From contig CM042684.1 in NCBI GenBank assembly GCA_023614405.1, positions 468,295,650 to 468,359,649 of the forward strand: 64,000 bases of DNA, given 5' to 3'. The notes under the pieces are model-generated. The model was not told the origin of the DNA and did no database searches. It saw only the letters and a program-made list of their open reading frames with translations. The stretch is from Avena insularis. Taxonomy: Eukaryota; Streptophyta; Magnoliopsida; Poales; Poaceae. A program made the translations under genes and the position numbers. Shown here one piece after another: positions 35,475 to 47,370 of the stretch. Numbering within the stretch: position 1 is the stretch's first letter; every line of letters begins with the position of its first letter.

Positions 35475-35699
35475 ATGGGGAAGAACCCGTGCCACAGCCA
35501 GCTACTCCCCAGTGAGTAGTGTTCTTGCCTTCACTGAAAAATTCATTTTTTGTTTTTGTTTTGGTTCGTTCCCAAATCAAATCTCACGGATTATGTTCTC
35601 TGTGGTGGTGCAGTGACCACGGTGGATTTCAGGAGCAAGGCCTTGGACTCCTGGGACAGAGAGACCAGGGGGATTTTGCTTGCTGGCTTCAGTCAATAA
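35475..35699 (+). CDS. Possible two-exon small gene, 40 codons
   Basis: An ATG at 35475 opens 37 coding bases that end at a strong donor (CCCA|GTGAGT at 35511). A matching acceptor (TGGTGGTGCAG) precedes 35614, and the joined frame runs to a TAA at 35697-35699. The product is 40 residues, starting MGKNPCH and including FRSKALDSWDRET. I know no family for it. Support: good splice sites, a promoter-like GGCCCAATA segment ~370 bp upstream, and a GC-rich leader. Against: the small size, an upstream ORF of 120 codons in the leader, and repeat-rich surroundings. Further splice-like sites (near 36268 and 37240) suggest a longer, perhaps non-coding, transcript. Function unknown. Confidence 0.3.
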
Positions 35700-37595
35700 G
35701 CTCAGCTAACGTGATTTAAATGCCTTGAAGACTAGAAGAGATGTACTCTTAGTTAAATGCTGCATTAGTTTCATTTTGCCTGATTACCTTGCAGTACTCC
35801 TAACAGTCAGTTTGATCTCTCTTAATTTTGGTGCCATAATAAAAATTCTGTCAGTTTGATATCTCTGAATTCTGTAGCTGTCCTGACAAACTAAATTCTT
35901 GAGTACCTAAATTCTGAATATTGAAAATATCGCAAGGTACTATCAAGTTATTCTAGCACATGTTGTCTTACATGGAGTAGTTCTCTAGTTAAAATCAGTA
36001 CTCCAGTACATGCTGTTTTCTAGTGTTCACATTCGGAAACTTGCACTACAGTAATACTCTAGCACATGTTCCTATGGCTGATTAACTTGCACCTACAGTA
36101 TTACTCCAGCACATGTTGTTCCTAGTGTTCACATTCAGCTGAAACTTGCTCCTGCTGGGAGTTTGTCATTTTCATTTGATAGTGTACTGCTATTTGTTAG
36201 TGTACCAGAAAGTGGATTACTCTTTGGAACTTGATGTACTGAAAAATAGCTTTTGATTCACCTACAGGGAGCGTTGCTTGAGCGTGTCGCCTTGCCTCCG
36301 TGAAACGTTTAGTGGTGAGCTTTTACTGGCATAATGTTTTGACAAGCTCTCTTTAGTGCTGAGCTTTCACATTGAGCTTCTTTGTGTGCCTAGAGTCGAG
36401 CGAGCTGCGCAAATATGCTAAACTCATTGTGAAGTTTGTTTAGGAATGCAAACTCATTATAGTCAAATTTCGTTTCACCCACTCACCTTTATCAGGAGTA
36501 GGCAACTGAGTCTCTGTCAGAGTTTAAATGCTAACTCCCTCCACGTTTTATGCAATTATTTCATTAGCAACGGTAGATGCAATTTTTCTTGGTGGTGTAC
36601 TTCAGGTTCAGTTAACTGTTCCTAATGTATGTATGACTCTGTGCCAAAAATGTAGCCCAGGTTACTTAGAAAATAATAAGGAATAACATGCAGATGATGC
36701 ATGTTGTGAGAAAAATCCATGTTGGTGTATGCATAGTGGATTAATACGCCTTTCATGACTTACTAGCCAGCTAGATGCCTAAAGGAGTACATATGGATTC
36801 TGACGACAATGCTTAATTTGAGCCAGCTATAATTTGAACTTCGGTGGTGTTGGTTCTTATGGCTACTAGTACTGACTGGGAGGTAGCCTAAACGCTCTCA
36901 TGGCTTATTTATCGTATATGCTGGCAAAAGTAAGGCCATCATGCTTGAAGTATGTTTAGTTTTGTATGTTCATATGCAATTGACCTGATGACGATATGTT
37001 CAATTGCACAGTAATGATTTACAACTAAGCTCTGCACAGTAAGGCCATCATACTTGAAGTAAAATTTGAGGGTAGCATTCCATTATTAAGCTCTGTCATT
37101 ATTATTGCACATGAAGTGAATTAATTCTCACATAAGTTGTTTGTTTCTTTAGTTTGATTCATAGTTGACACATGTTGTTTAATTCTGGTATGATGATGTA
37201 TCCAACAGAAGTGTAACTGTGTGCTCTGATTCTGGCCAGGTGCACTGCTACTGCGAGATCACGACGATGAGCGTGGTGAGCTGCTGCTGGGAGATCACGG
37301 TGAGCTGTGGAACTGCTGCCGGAGATCATGACGATGAGCTGCTGCTGGTGGTCATAATGACGAGCATGGCGAGCTGCGAAGTGGCTCGGCGGTGGTGGGG
37401 CAGAGCGGCGAGCGGAGGAGCATGGCTCAGCAGCGGTGAGTGGAGGAGCGCCAGAAGTGGCGGCCAGCCAAGCGGACGAGCAGTTGCGGTGGCCGGCCGA
37501 GCGGAGGAGAGCAGCAACAAGTCTGTTGTATGCGGCGGACGAGCAGCAGCCTATGGCGCGGAAGAGGAGGGAGAAGCAAAAAAAAAAAGCAGTCC
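35700..37595. other. Intron-like, T-rich stretch then GC-rich low-complexity DNA
   Basis: 35,700-37,200 is T-rich, with imperfect repeats of ACTCTAGCACATGTT...CTAGTGTTCACATTC (about 35955, 36005, 36055 and 36108). 37,240-37,570 is GAG/CGG-rich low-complexity sequence with open frames on both strands and ends in an A-run at about 37580-37589. No protein domain is recognised. Confidence 0.45.
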
Positions 37596-37955
37596 GCAGG
37601 GATAGAGGTCACGCTCCCTCAATCACGAATGACCTTCAGGGTTACAGGCTCTACCAAGATGGGAGCCCAGCAATACCTCACACCGACCAAAACTGCTGCC
37701 CCCCGAAGCTAGGGTTCAAGCCCACGCTACTAGGCCCGGCGAGGTTCTATGTACACGAGTGCTATTTAAACAGGTTCTCGTTGAGTTTGTAATCCGAGGT
37801 GGGACAATTCAATCAGGTAAATTCAATCTCGTTGAGTGCTAGACCTCAGCGAGCGCGGCTGGCTCGATCTTCCCGAGCGGTTCGTACGTGTGATGCGGCC
37901 CAACAACTGGGCCTCAGGAAGCGAATCGTGAGCGCATGGCCTGGGTAGAGTCCAA
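37596..37955 (+). repeat. Promoter-like direct repeat, copy 2
   Basis: Second copy of 34855-35160, with a ~45-bp extra piece near its start (TCACGAATGACCTTCAGGG). It keeps GCGGCCCAACAACTGGGCC and GGGTAGAGTC. No gene start comparable to 35475 follows it. Confidence 0.75.
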
Positions 37956-38211
37956 CAAGCACAGATCTAATCCTAGGCCCAGCCGAGCTGTTCGTTCATT
38001 GGATATTTTCGTGCCTGTTCTGAGCAGATTGCTTCGTTGGTTTCACTGTAAAATTTCGGGTCCAGTCTGTGAGTCAGTCACGTCAAAGCAACTGAGCGAT
38101 GGAGAGTTTCCTCGTGCGATTCATGCATAACCGTGTATTATATCGGGGCCAGATTGGCATGGGCGAGTGCGTTTTTCTCCTTCCGAGGAATGTGGAACGA
38201 TGGTGATCGGT

Positions 38212-38606
38212 GAGGTTTGCTGAAGAACAGAGATAAGACGTGAACTTCTCATTAAATCCTGCTTGATTTGAGATGAATGTTTAATAGTCACACGTACTTC
38301 CGAGGTATGAATGTTTAATAGTCACACGTACTTCCGAGGTATGAATGTTTAATAGTCACACGTGACGTCTGAGGCCCACTGCAAGGCACATACCATGTCG
38401 GACCTCCATCATGAACCGTTTTCAAAATCCAAAATAGTTCTCGAACAGGATCTCTAAATCATGAAGGAAAAGACAATGTTTCAGCAGGGGGACGCGATCG
38501 TCCAGGTCACACATGCTATGCACCTACCTGTCAAGGGCGATGACACACACATTGAACCTACTGCCGCGTCTAGATCGTACCATGCGTCGCTCTCATTGGC
38601 CCCACC
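38212..38606 (+). repeat. Direct repeat unit 1
   Basis: Matches 39216-39600 in order: GTGAGGTTTGC, TCTCATTAAATCCTGCTTGATTTGA, GAATGTTTAATAGTCACACGTGACGTCTGAGGCCCA, TCCATCATGAACC, ATGTTTCAGCAGGGG, ACACACATTGAACCTAC and GCGTCGCTCTCATTGGCC. The offset is about 1.0 kb. Confidence 0.85.
38270..38370 (+). repeat. Three tandem ~34-bp units
   Basis: ATGAATGTTTAATAGTCACACGT occurs at about 38272, 38306 and 38340. The first two are joined by the identical spacer ACTTCCGAGGT; the third passes into GACGTCTGAGG. The homologous unit near 39291 has only one, so the expansion came after the larger duplication. The core TCACACGTGACGT contains a G-box-like CACGTG. Confidence 0.85.
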
Positions 38607-38948
38607 AAGTGCATCTCTAACAAGCCTTGTAAACTCGCGAACTGCAAAACCAGAGTAGTCTCCCGAAAACACAAATACAAGGCAAGATCGACACGACGCA
38701 GAATGAAAACGGTAAATACGAACTGCACATTCGAATATTTGCACTCGCGGCAAAATTCATCGAAGAACAAATGAGGGGATTTGCGCGATTCAGTTAACTA
38801 CACATACTAGCAGCGATCCAAAAGCTGTGCTACTAAACTACATTTAAATTAACCTATATACGAGGACGCCGCCGCAACCTAGACCAAAAATGAGCTCGAC
38901 CGACGGCTGGAGCTGCAGGTTGCGGCGGCGTTTGGGGCGGCTCCGACT

Positions 38949-39260
38949 CTAGTTGTCCGAGATGTCCATGTCCACCGCCTCGAGCTTGATGACGGGCCTG
39001 ACGACAAGCTCCCGCTCCCTTGACAACCGTGCCTCGACGAGCGCGATTGCTCGGCATGCGTGGGCTTGCTTGACGAGGATCGCCGCCTCGCGTTCTAGCT
39101 CCGACTGGCAGATCAGCATCTCCGTCGTCAGGCGCTCTTCGTCCAAGTCGTGGGCGTAGTCGGCCGTGACAACCACGCGCGCACGCGGAGGAGACGGCGA
39201 GCTCCACGGATACACGGTGAGGTTTGCAGAACAACAGAGAAAAGATCGTGAAGTTCTCAT
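38949..39260 (-). CDS. Uncharacterised ORF, 103 codons, possible gene fragment
   Basis: The frame has GC-rich, gene-like codons from about residue 20 on. It is rich in Glu, Arg and Leu and predicted helical (LTTEMLICQSELEREA, then LVEARLSRERELVV) and ends DMDISDN. I recognise no domain. Its start codon lies inside the duplicated unit 39216-39600, so the N-terminal ~19 residues come from repeat DNA and may not be real. It may be a piece of a host gene caught by a transposon, or chance. Confidence 0.25.
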   Translation of the reverse strand: MRTSRSFLCCSANLTVYPWSSPSPPRARVVVTADYAHDLDEERLTTEMLICQSELEREAAILVKQAHACRAIALVEARLSRERELVVRPVIKLEAVDMDISDN

Positions 39261-39600
39261 TAAATCCTGCTTGATTTGACACGACCTACGTATGAATGTT
39301 TAATAGTCACACGTGACGTCTGAGGCCCATAAATAAACAATCTAAAGGCTAGCTACGTACGCATACCAGGACAAGCAAGACACACACCATGCCGGACGTC
39401 CATCATGAACCTTTTTCAAAATCCAAAATAGTTCTTGAACAAGATCTCCAAATCATGAAGGAAAACACAATGTTTCAGCAGGGGACGCGATCGTCCAGGT
39501 CACACACGCTACGCTGCACCTACCTGTCCAGGGCGATGACACACACATTGAACCTACCGGCGCGTCTAGATCGTGCAATGCGTCGCTCTCATTGGCCCAC
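39216..39600 (+). repeat. Direct repeat unit 2
   Basis: Partner of 38212-38606. It carries a ~45-bp insert (CTAAAGGCTAGCTACGTACG) not seen in unit 1 and lacks the tandem triplication. Confidence 0.85.
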
Positions 39601-39949
39601 TAACCACTCTCCCCGTCCAAGCGAGTGGTGGTACGTGATGCTACTAGCAGCGGCAAGATTTTCTATGTGCCTAAGCGAGCGGCAGCACATGATGCTACCA
39701 CTAGCGACAAAATGTTGCAAAGGTATGACGATGATGCTGCCAGGGCGTGACGGCGATCGGTACAAGGAGGTACGACGGTGCTTCCTACCGTTACCGGGAT
39801 GCTTTCGGTGATGCTACGGGGCACAATGGTCGACACTCTGATGGAGTTGCAAGGGAGGTGTCGTGCGGTGCTCTACGCGCGGTCGTTGGAAGTGGGGATT
39901 GTTTCCGTATCTCGGGAGACACGGGTCAATCAGGGGAGGCAGAGGATCG

Positions 39950-41243
39950 GGTGTTCTGATCCCTTGGGGAACATTGAGCGCTTCCCAATCACGAATGGTT
40001 TTCATGCAGGGGCGGCGTCAAACACTGACGGATGGGCTCGTGGCCAGGTCAGCATGTCACGCGGTGGTCAACGGTCAGCAGTCCACGACCACGTCATCGT
40101 GACATCACAATGACGTCACCTCGATAGCCACCGTCATGTGGTCACCGACGGCGATGCTGGGACACACACGCGAGCGGGTGGAGTAGCGGGTTCTAATCAA
40201 GGCTTTGGGGAAAACCTAAAGAGGGCGGCGCCACTGGGATTCGGTCACCGGAGCTACGACCACGGCGAGTAGCGGTGACGGGACTTGTAGGCGATCGGAG
40301 CAGCGACACTATAGCAAGCGAGAGAGAGAGGGGAGGGCCACGTGATGTGCAAGCTCACCAGGAGCACGTAGAGGGTGGCGGTGAAGCAAGGCAGAGACGG
40401 AATTGATCGTGAGGCGAGCGGCAGAGCACATCGGGATCGGGGAAGACGCGGTCGATGTGGCCGATTGCAGGCTCCTAGGCTCGATTCCGTCGGGGAGGAG
40501 GAAGCTGGCGACACGGGGAAGCTCAACATGTGACCAGCTAGGCTTGGGGAGGCCGGAGATGGCGTATGTCGGCTAGGGTTTTGGCATGGGAGGAAACGAG
40601 AGAGGGAGGCTCGAGAGGCAGAGAGGAGAGGATGGGGAGAGGAGCACGACAGCCGGGGTCTTATCCTCGCGCGAAACAGCCACAGAGCGGGCATCTTGGC
40701 GTCGGGGAGATCGATGGCGCGGTTGTCAACAGCGAGCTGCTCGTCGTTGTCAACGAAGACGACGAACAATCCTCATCGAAGCGATACTAGGCCTGGGCCA
40801 AGGTTGGGCCGAAAACGGCCTACGAGAAAGTTTGCAAGGAGGGCCGTTGGCTTGCACGCTGGGCAGCAGCTAGGGGGATGAGGAAACTGGGCCGGCCTGG
40901 AGTAGTCTAGGTGTAGATTTTTCCTTGCAAATTCTTTTTTTGTTTTCCATTTTCCCTTTTGTAAAACCTATTAAAATCGGTTTTATATAGTTCCAAAATA
41001 CTAGAGACTTTTGTTAAACATTTAAAATACAGTAGGGCCCTCATAACCAATTGGGCTTCACACTTTTCGTAGATTTTTTCAAAATTCAAAACCCTTTTGA
41101 ATTGCTTTTAGAGAGAGAGGGAAAAACTAGGTTTTTAGGGTTTTTTTGCATACTTCTTGTTTGCATTTTTTTAGCAAAGTAGATGATGCTCATGAATGCA
41201 CAAACAACCCAAATTAGACATTAACTAAAACTAAGGTGTTACA
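39950..41243 (-). mobile_element. Probable Ty3/Gypsy LTR, minus orientation
   Basis: Read on the minus strand it begins TGTAACACCTTAG at 41243, the terminus style of several Triticeae Gypsy LTRs. A T/A-rich part with a TATA-like ATATAAAACC (about 40977-40986) follows, then a GC-rich leader rich in CTCTCC and ACCCTAG. It abuts the truncated Copia B exactly at its TG end, suggesting that it inserted there or took part in a deletion. The other LTR and the polyprotein are not seen. The left boundary is an estimate. Confidence 0.45.
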
Positions 41244-41252
41244 TGGATTAAA

Positions 41253-43960
41253 TTGAGTGATGATAATGCTGCATATATGTGGCACTGTCACCTTGGTCAT
41301 ATTGGTGTAAAACGCATGAAACAACTCTATTATGATGGATTGTTGGAATCACTTGATTATGAATCATTTGAGACATGTGAACCATGCCTTATGGGTAAGA
41401 TGACTAGGACCTCATTTTCTGGTTCTATGGAACGGGCAACAAACTTATTGGAGATCATACATTCAGATGTATGTGGACCAATGAGTGTATCAGCACGCGG
41501 AGGTTATCGTTATTTCGTCACTTTCACGGATGATTTGAGTAGATATGGATATATATATTTGATGAAACACAAGCCTGAAACCTTTTAAAAGTTCAAAGAA
41601 TTTCAGAATAAAGTGGAAAAACATCGTAATAGAAAAATTATTTTTTTGCAATCCGATCATAGAGGTGATTATCTAAGTTACGAGTTTAGCATACACATGA
41701 GACAATATGGAATAGTTTCACAACTTACACCTGTCGGAACACCACAATGAAATGGTGTGTCAAAACATCGTAATCGTACATTATTAGATATGGTTCGATC
41801 TATGATGTTTTTCACAGACTTACCATTGTCATTTTGGGGATATGCACTAGAAACATCTGCATTCACTTTAAATAGGACTCCATCTAAATTCGTGGAAACG
41901 AAACCGTAGGAATTGTGGTTTGGCAACAAATCTAAGTTATCATTTCTAAAAGTTTGGGATGCGATGTTTATGTGAAGAAACTTTAACCTGATAAACTCGA
42001 ACCCAAAGCGCAAAATTGTGTCTTCATAGTATACCCTAAGGAAACAATTGGGTATACCTTTTATCATAGATTCGAAGGCAAAGTTTTTGTTGCCAAGAAT
42101 GGATACTTTCTAGAGAAGGAGTTTCTCTCGGAAGATGTGATAAGTAGGAAGGTAGAACTCTACAAGGTTACTGAACCTTCTCTCATGGAATGGCGAATAG
42201 TACTCCGTCGAAAACGGCGAGTGGCGTAGCATATCAAGACGTTCTGGTGTCAACTTCACCAAATAAAGAGGGAACTAATGATAATGGTCATGAAACTCTG
42301 AAAGATAATACTACCAAAACTTGCAGGTCAACTAGAAGACGTGCATCTCCTGAACTGTATGGTAATCGAGTTATGAATTTCATGGTAGATGGAAACGATG
42401 ACCTTGCGACCTATGAGGAAGCGATAGAAAGTCTGGATTCCAACAAATGGGTAGAAGCCATGCAATTTGAAATAGGATCCGTGTACGAAAACCAAGTTTG
42501 GAGCTTGGTGGACCTACCTCATGACCGTAAGGCCGTTGAGAATAAATAGATCTTTAAGAACAAAACTAACACTAACGGTAATGTGGTTGTTTATAAAGCT
42601 CGAATTGTTGCAAAAGGTTTCTGACAAATTCAAGAAGTTGGCCACGAGAGACTTTCTCTCCCGTAGCGATGCTAAGGTCGGTTAGGATTATGTTAGTAAT
42701 TGCTGCATATTTCGACTATGAAATTTGACAGATGGATGTAAAAACCACGTTCCTTAATGGAAACATTGAGGAAGAGTTGTACATGGTACAACCCAAGGGT
42801 TTTATTGATCCTAGGATGCTAAAAAGGTATGCAAACTTCAGCGATCCATTTATGGACTAAAGCAAGCATTGCGAAGTTGGAATCTCCGCTTTGATGAAGT
42901 CATCAAAGGGTTTGGATTTCTCCAAACTTATGGAGAAGCTTTTATTTACAAGAAAGTGAGTGGGATCTCTGTATCATTTATAATTTTATATGTGGATGAC
43001 ATATTGTTGATTGGAAATGATATAAACTTTTGAAGAGTGTAAAGGATTATTTGAATAGTAGTTTTTTCAATGAAGGACATCGGTGAAGCAACATATATAC
43101 TAGGCATCAAAATCTATCGAGATAGATCAAGACTCTTGATTAGGCTATCACAAAGTACATACCTTCACAAGATCTTAAAGAATTTCAAAATGGATGGAAG
43201 TAAGAAAGGTTTCTTACCTATGTTGAAAGGCAATACATTGAGTAAGACTCAAAGTCCGTCTACAATAAAAGATAGAGATAATGAATAAGATCCCCTATGC
43301 CTCAGCCATAGGATGTATCATGTATGCCATGCTATGTACTAGACTGGATATGGCACATGCTATTAGTTTGACTATCAGGTACCAATCTGATCCAGGTTCA
43401 GAACACTGGATAGCAGTCAATAATATCTTTAAGTACTTAAGAAGAACTAAAGAAATGTTTCTTGTATATGGAGGTGAAGAAGATCTCATCGCAAAGTGTT
43501 ACGTCAATGCTAGCTTCGACACTGGTTCGGATGACTCTAAGTCACAATCTGGATATGTATTTCTCATGAATGGAGCAGCAGTAAGTTGGAGGAGTTCCAA
43601 GCAACATGTGGTGGTAGGATCATCGGCATAGGCGGAATATGTTGCTGCTTTAGAAGCGACGTAAGAAGCGGTTTGGATGAAGGAGTTCATAACTAAACTT
43701 GGTGTGGTTCCTAGCCCATTAGACCCAATGGTCATCTATTGTGACAACAATGGAGCCATAACCAATGAAAATGAGCCAAGTCTTACAAGAATTCCAAGCA
43801 TATCAAGCATCGATTTCACTCCATCCGTGAACGTGTCAAGGATGGCGATATAATGATTTACAAAGTACACATGTATCTAAATGTGGCAGATATGTTGACT
43901 AAAACTCTCCCTAGAGTAAAACATGATCAACACTAGAACTCAATGGGTGTTAGATTCATC
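41253..43960 (+). pseudogene. Copia B pol (integrase, RT, RNase H), broken
   Basis: Frame 41253-41588 holds the pre-integrase zinc motif (WHCHLGHIG, then CEPCLMGK) and the start of the integrase core (HSDVCGP with the first catalytic Asp, FVTFTDDLSRYGY). After a stop at 41586-41588 the core continues (LQSDHRGDY with the second Asp), but the catalytic Glu is replaced by Lys near 41762 (SKHRN where AERRN is usual). RT starts at about 42400 (SNKWVEAMQFE); its active site YVDD is intact at 42989-43000 in another frame. 43070-43288 and 43281-43631 give MKDIGEATYILGI and RNase H (SGYVFLMNGAAVSW). At least several stops and frameshifts separate the parts. It is not functional. Confidence 0.9.
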
Positions 43961-43991
43961 ACAATGTAATCTAGATTATTGACTCTAGTAT

Positions 43992-44002
43992 AAGTGGGAG
44001 AC
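43992..44002 (+). other. Polypurine tract of Copia B
   Basis: AAGTGGGAGAC directly before the 3' LTR start. It would prime second-strand synthesis. Confidence 0.75.
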
Positions 44003-45630
44003 TGAAGGGAATATGCCCAAGAGGCAATAATAAAATGCTACGATCTTATTCCAAGTTTATGATTGATGTTTATTTATCATGCTAGAATTTTATTAATAGG
44101 AAATGTTAATACATGTGTGTTTAATAAACAAACCAAGTTCCTAGTAATGCCTCTCATATAAATACTAGCCCGTTGATTAACAGATGATCAAGGTTTCCTG
44201 ATCATGAATATTGGATGTTGTTAATAACGAGATCATACCATTATAAGAATGATATGATGAACATACACCCAAAGTAGATTTAGCAATACGATCTAGTAAT
44301 TAAGTTTACATTGCTACATCAAACACATATGAAGTATTCTTAGTACTTAGACCATGAGATCATGTCAATCACTAACACTAGAAAAGTGCCTTGATAACAT
44401 CAAACATCACACCATAACAGGATGACTATAAAGGTGGGTTCAGGTATTCCAAAAGTGTTTTGTAGAGTCTCATGGATCAAGAGTGGGATTTTCCATCCTA
44501 ATGATGAAGAGATATACTCTTGGCCCTCTCGGTGATATCACATCAATACCGCTTGCAAGGACGTGAGTAGGTCACAGGGATGTTGTATCATAGAACGAGT
44601 ACAGAGTACTTGCCGGGAACGAGATCGAACTAGGGTATGGTTGATACTTGTGATCGGATCCCGGACAAGTAAAGTATTGCAAGCTAAAAGGAGTTGGATA
44701 CGATGTTGATGGTTCACACGATCACAAGAATCATTGTTGAATTTGTAGGAGTCAGTACAGATCTCCAGGTCCCACTTCTGATTATTAATAAGAGAGGTGT
44801 CTCTATCATGTCTGCATTATTAGCAAACCATAGGGTGACACACTTAAGGTTATCCGACACTAAGTGGTAGATAAAACATATCTAGGAATAAATTTGTTAG
44901 AGCTGAAATTGTTTCGATGATCACTAGAATTGTTTTGGATCAAATCGCTGAAAATAGTTTCAAGTGTAATATCAAAACAAAGCAAGGGGTTTTATGTGAA
45001 TGTTTGCTAATTATAGTAATTAACAAAATTCTGACTATAATAAATAAAATATTTTATTTAAAGATAAAAGTGCATTTATGCTAAAGGGTAATAAATGCAT
45101 GTGAGTGGAGAGGGAGTTCATGTAAGTAGGAAGTTCACTCACATGAATGAGGGAAGATGTGGGGGCACACCCATGGTCAGCGGCCATTCCCCTTGTACAT
45201 CCCCCTATAAAAGGACCCCTCTTCCTCCTCTCTAGATACACTACCTCCTTGTGAAGGTTCTCTTCCCCTTCTAGCATTTCCCCATGGCCTCGGATTAGCG
45301 AGGTACATGTTCTGTTGGATTCTCGGAGTAAGATTTATCTACTCCTTCCGCTGCTCTGCTGGAGTGGAGGCGTGATGGCTGTCAAGAGCCGGACCTGTGA
45401 CCAAGGACGGATAAGTTGTTGGGTTGCGGTGTTCTTCAACTTGATCTTGAGATCGACAAGTGATCGACTACATCACCAATGAAATCGGTTTTAGTAAAAG
45501 CTTTCGGTCTTCGAGGGTAAGTTATTCTGGTTACCCTCATACTCGTTACTAACATCTACTAGATTAGATCTTGGCATAATTGGCATTCTTATCATAGGAA
45601 TTTTTTGTTTTCTATGTCGTGAACCGCTCA
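44003..45630 (+). repeat. Copia B 3' LTR
   Basis: About 1,628 bp, starting TGAAGGGAATATGCCC. TATA box CTATAAAAGG near 45205-45214. Ends TTTTGTTTTCTATGTCGTGAACCGCTCA. Same family as the LTRs of C and D. Confidence 0.88.
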
Positions 45631-45889
45631 GAGGCGTCCGACTCTTCTCCCGTTAGATTGTGCACCCTTGGATTCCACGAAAGCGATAGTCAGATTGCGC
45701 CTATACCGCTCCATCGCGTCGCCACCTCCAGGGAAACGTGGGGATCCCAACCCTAGCTCCCAACCATCTCCCCACCACTCCTTCCCCCTCGTATCCCTAA
45801 AAGGTGGCCGTCGGAAAGCCACATGTACCGCTAGTGAGGGGCAACGGGGATAGAGCCTCGTCGATTGGTGTGGTCTAGAGAGAGGGATG

Positions 45890-46800
45890 CCCCTAGCTGC
45901 AAGAGGAGAGGGTCGAGACTTACTGGTGCGCTGGCAAGAGCATGGATGAGCATGGTCCTCGATAGAGGAAGCAACATGCAGAGGAGAGGGATAGCGTAAC
46001 CTAGCGGTGATAGTGCAAGCGCAGACCTGGGAGGCAACAACGCTTGCTTCCAGGTGTTCCTAGGTGGCCGCCAACCATCTCAGCGGCATAGGAATGATCT
46101 ATGGGAGGTCCGTGAGGAGGAAGGAAACAGAGGGGCGCACATAGGCAGGATCTGGTCCCTCCTAGGCCGAATCTGGGCCTGAGGGTCTGGGTCCTTCCAC
46201 AACCTGATCTAGGTCTTTGGGCTGCGACTGTGTTGTCATTGTCGGGGTGTGATAACAACAAGTAGGTAGGACCCTTGACCATGTAGGAGGAGGTAATAAG
46301 ATGGTGGGATACATTCTCGTCGGGTGAGAGGTGGTTTCGGAGTGCTCTCGGTTGTGCAGGTCAGCATGTAGGACCATGGCATTTTGGCTTCAACAGCGAG
46401 GTGTCATGGCGGCGGCTGTGTGACCAACATGGAAGGTTGCCACAAGCTGGAGGGCAGGGAGGGATGTGTTTGGCAATACAGACAAAATTCTAGCAATGAT
46501 AGCAGATGTTAGTGACGTTCCCCTCCTTAGAGGTATTACCGAAGTGTATCGACACTGCTCTTGCTCCCTATCTGGTTTGGTAGGTGTCTCCGAGCGAAAG
46601 CTTAGTTCTAGAGTTGGATCGACACGACCGAGGTGTCCTCGATGTTGTCACTCAGTTGGGAGCATCACGTTTGGAGACATGGCATCGTGGATCTAGGTTA
46701 CCTTCTCTAGTGCTCGCTATTGTACAAAGTTGAGCTATAAGGGCATAATGCATGCCATCATTGACATGTCAGATTTGTTGCTTTCCTCGGGCCGATAAAC
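45890..46800 (+). repeat. Dispersed LINE-like repeat, copy 2
   Basis: The first ~450 bp (45890-46340) matches 46860-47290 in order (GCATGGATGA, GAGGAGAGGG, CGGTGAT, GCGCAGACCT or GCGCGGACCT, GTCCCTCC, GATCTAGGTC, GACCATGTAGGAGGAGG or GACCGTGAAGGAGGAGG). The second half matches 33300-33770. This joins the two families into one longer repeat. Confidence 0.7.
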
Positions 46801-46859
46801 ACAAATATAATGGTAGATTCCAGCAAGAACAGATCTAATCAATCACAAGGATACACCCT

Positions 46860-47370
46860 GGTGGCGAGAGGAGCGGTTCAAGCCTCGTAACCGCGCGGGC
46901 GGTAGCATGGATGAACGGTTGGTCCTAGGTTGAGGAACCAGCAGGCGGAGGAGAGGGTTGGCTCAACCTGGCGGTGATGATGTGAGCGCGGACCTAGGAG
47001 GCGGCTGCACTTGCAGCTTGGCGTTACTGGGCTGCGGCCTATCATCTCGGCGGTGTGTGTCATGACGATGTGTTCCAGGGAGGCCATCAAGGAGGGAGGA
47101 AGCGAAGGGGCACACATAAGAAGGATGTAGTCCCTCCCAGGCTAGATATAAGCCCCAGGGTATGGTCCCTTCTAGGGCCTGATCTAGGTCGTCGGGGTGC
47201 GACAACAGTGAGTAGGACAAGCCCTTGACCGTGAAGGAGGAGGGAAGAAGATTGTGGGTTGCGTTCTCGGTTGGGTGAGAGGTGGTTTCTGAGTGCTCTC
47301 GACCGTGCAGGTCAGCATGGAGGATGATAGCATTTTGTCTTCGACACCGACATGTTGTGGTGGTGACGGT
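46860..47370 (+). repeat. Dispersed LINE-like repeat, copy 3, interrupted by Copia C
   Basis: Third copy in direct orientation, cut at 47370, just where Copia C begins. The matching sequence in copy 1 goes on past the same point (GTGGCGG|TGGTGTGAACAAACATGG). Confidence 0.7.

Larger units (their letters stand above)
41244..45630 (+). mobile_element. Copia retrotransposon copy B, 5'-truncated
   Basis: Starts inside the pre-integrase region and runs through integrase, reverse transcriptase and RNase H to a polypurine tract and the 3' LTR (44003-45630). Gag, protease and the 5' LTR are missing. Of the four Copia copies here it has the best-preserved coding region. No target duplication can be tested because the left end is lost. 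Confidence 0.9.

Noticed and set aside
37219..37605. 128-codon ORF rich in Ser, Ala, Glu and Arg
   Set aside because: Low-complexity GAG/CGG DNA that is open in several frames at once.
37704..37730. GGGTTCAAGCCC resembling a tRNA T-arm
   Set aside because: No acceptor stem, anticodon arm or A box nearby. The same words occur in the promoter-like repeat at about 34922.
40254..40769. 171-codon minus-strand ORF, Ser/Pro-rich
   Set aside because: It falls in the leader part of the probable Gypsy LTR. Composition reflects CTCTCC-rich DNA.
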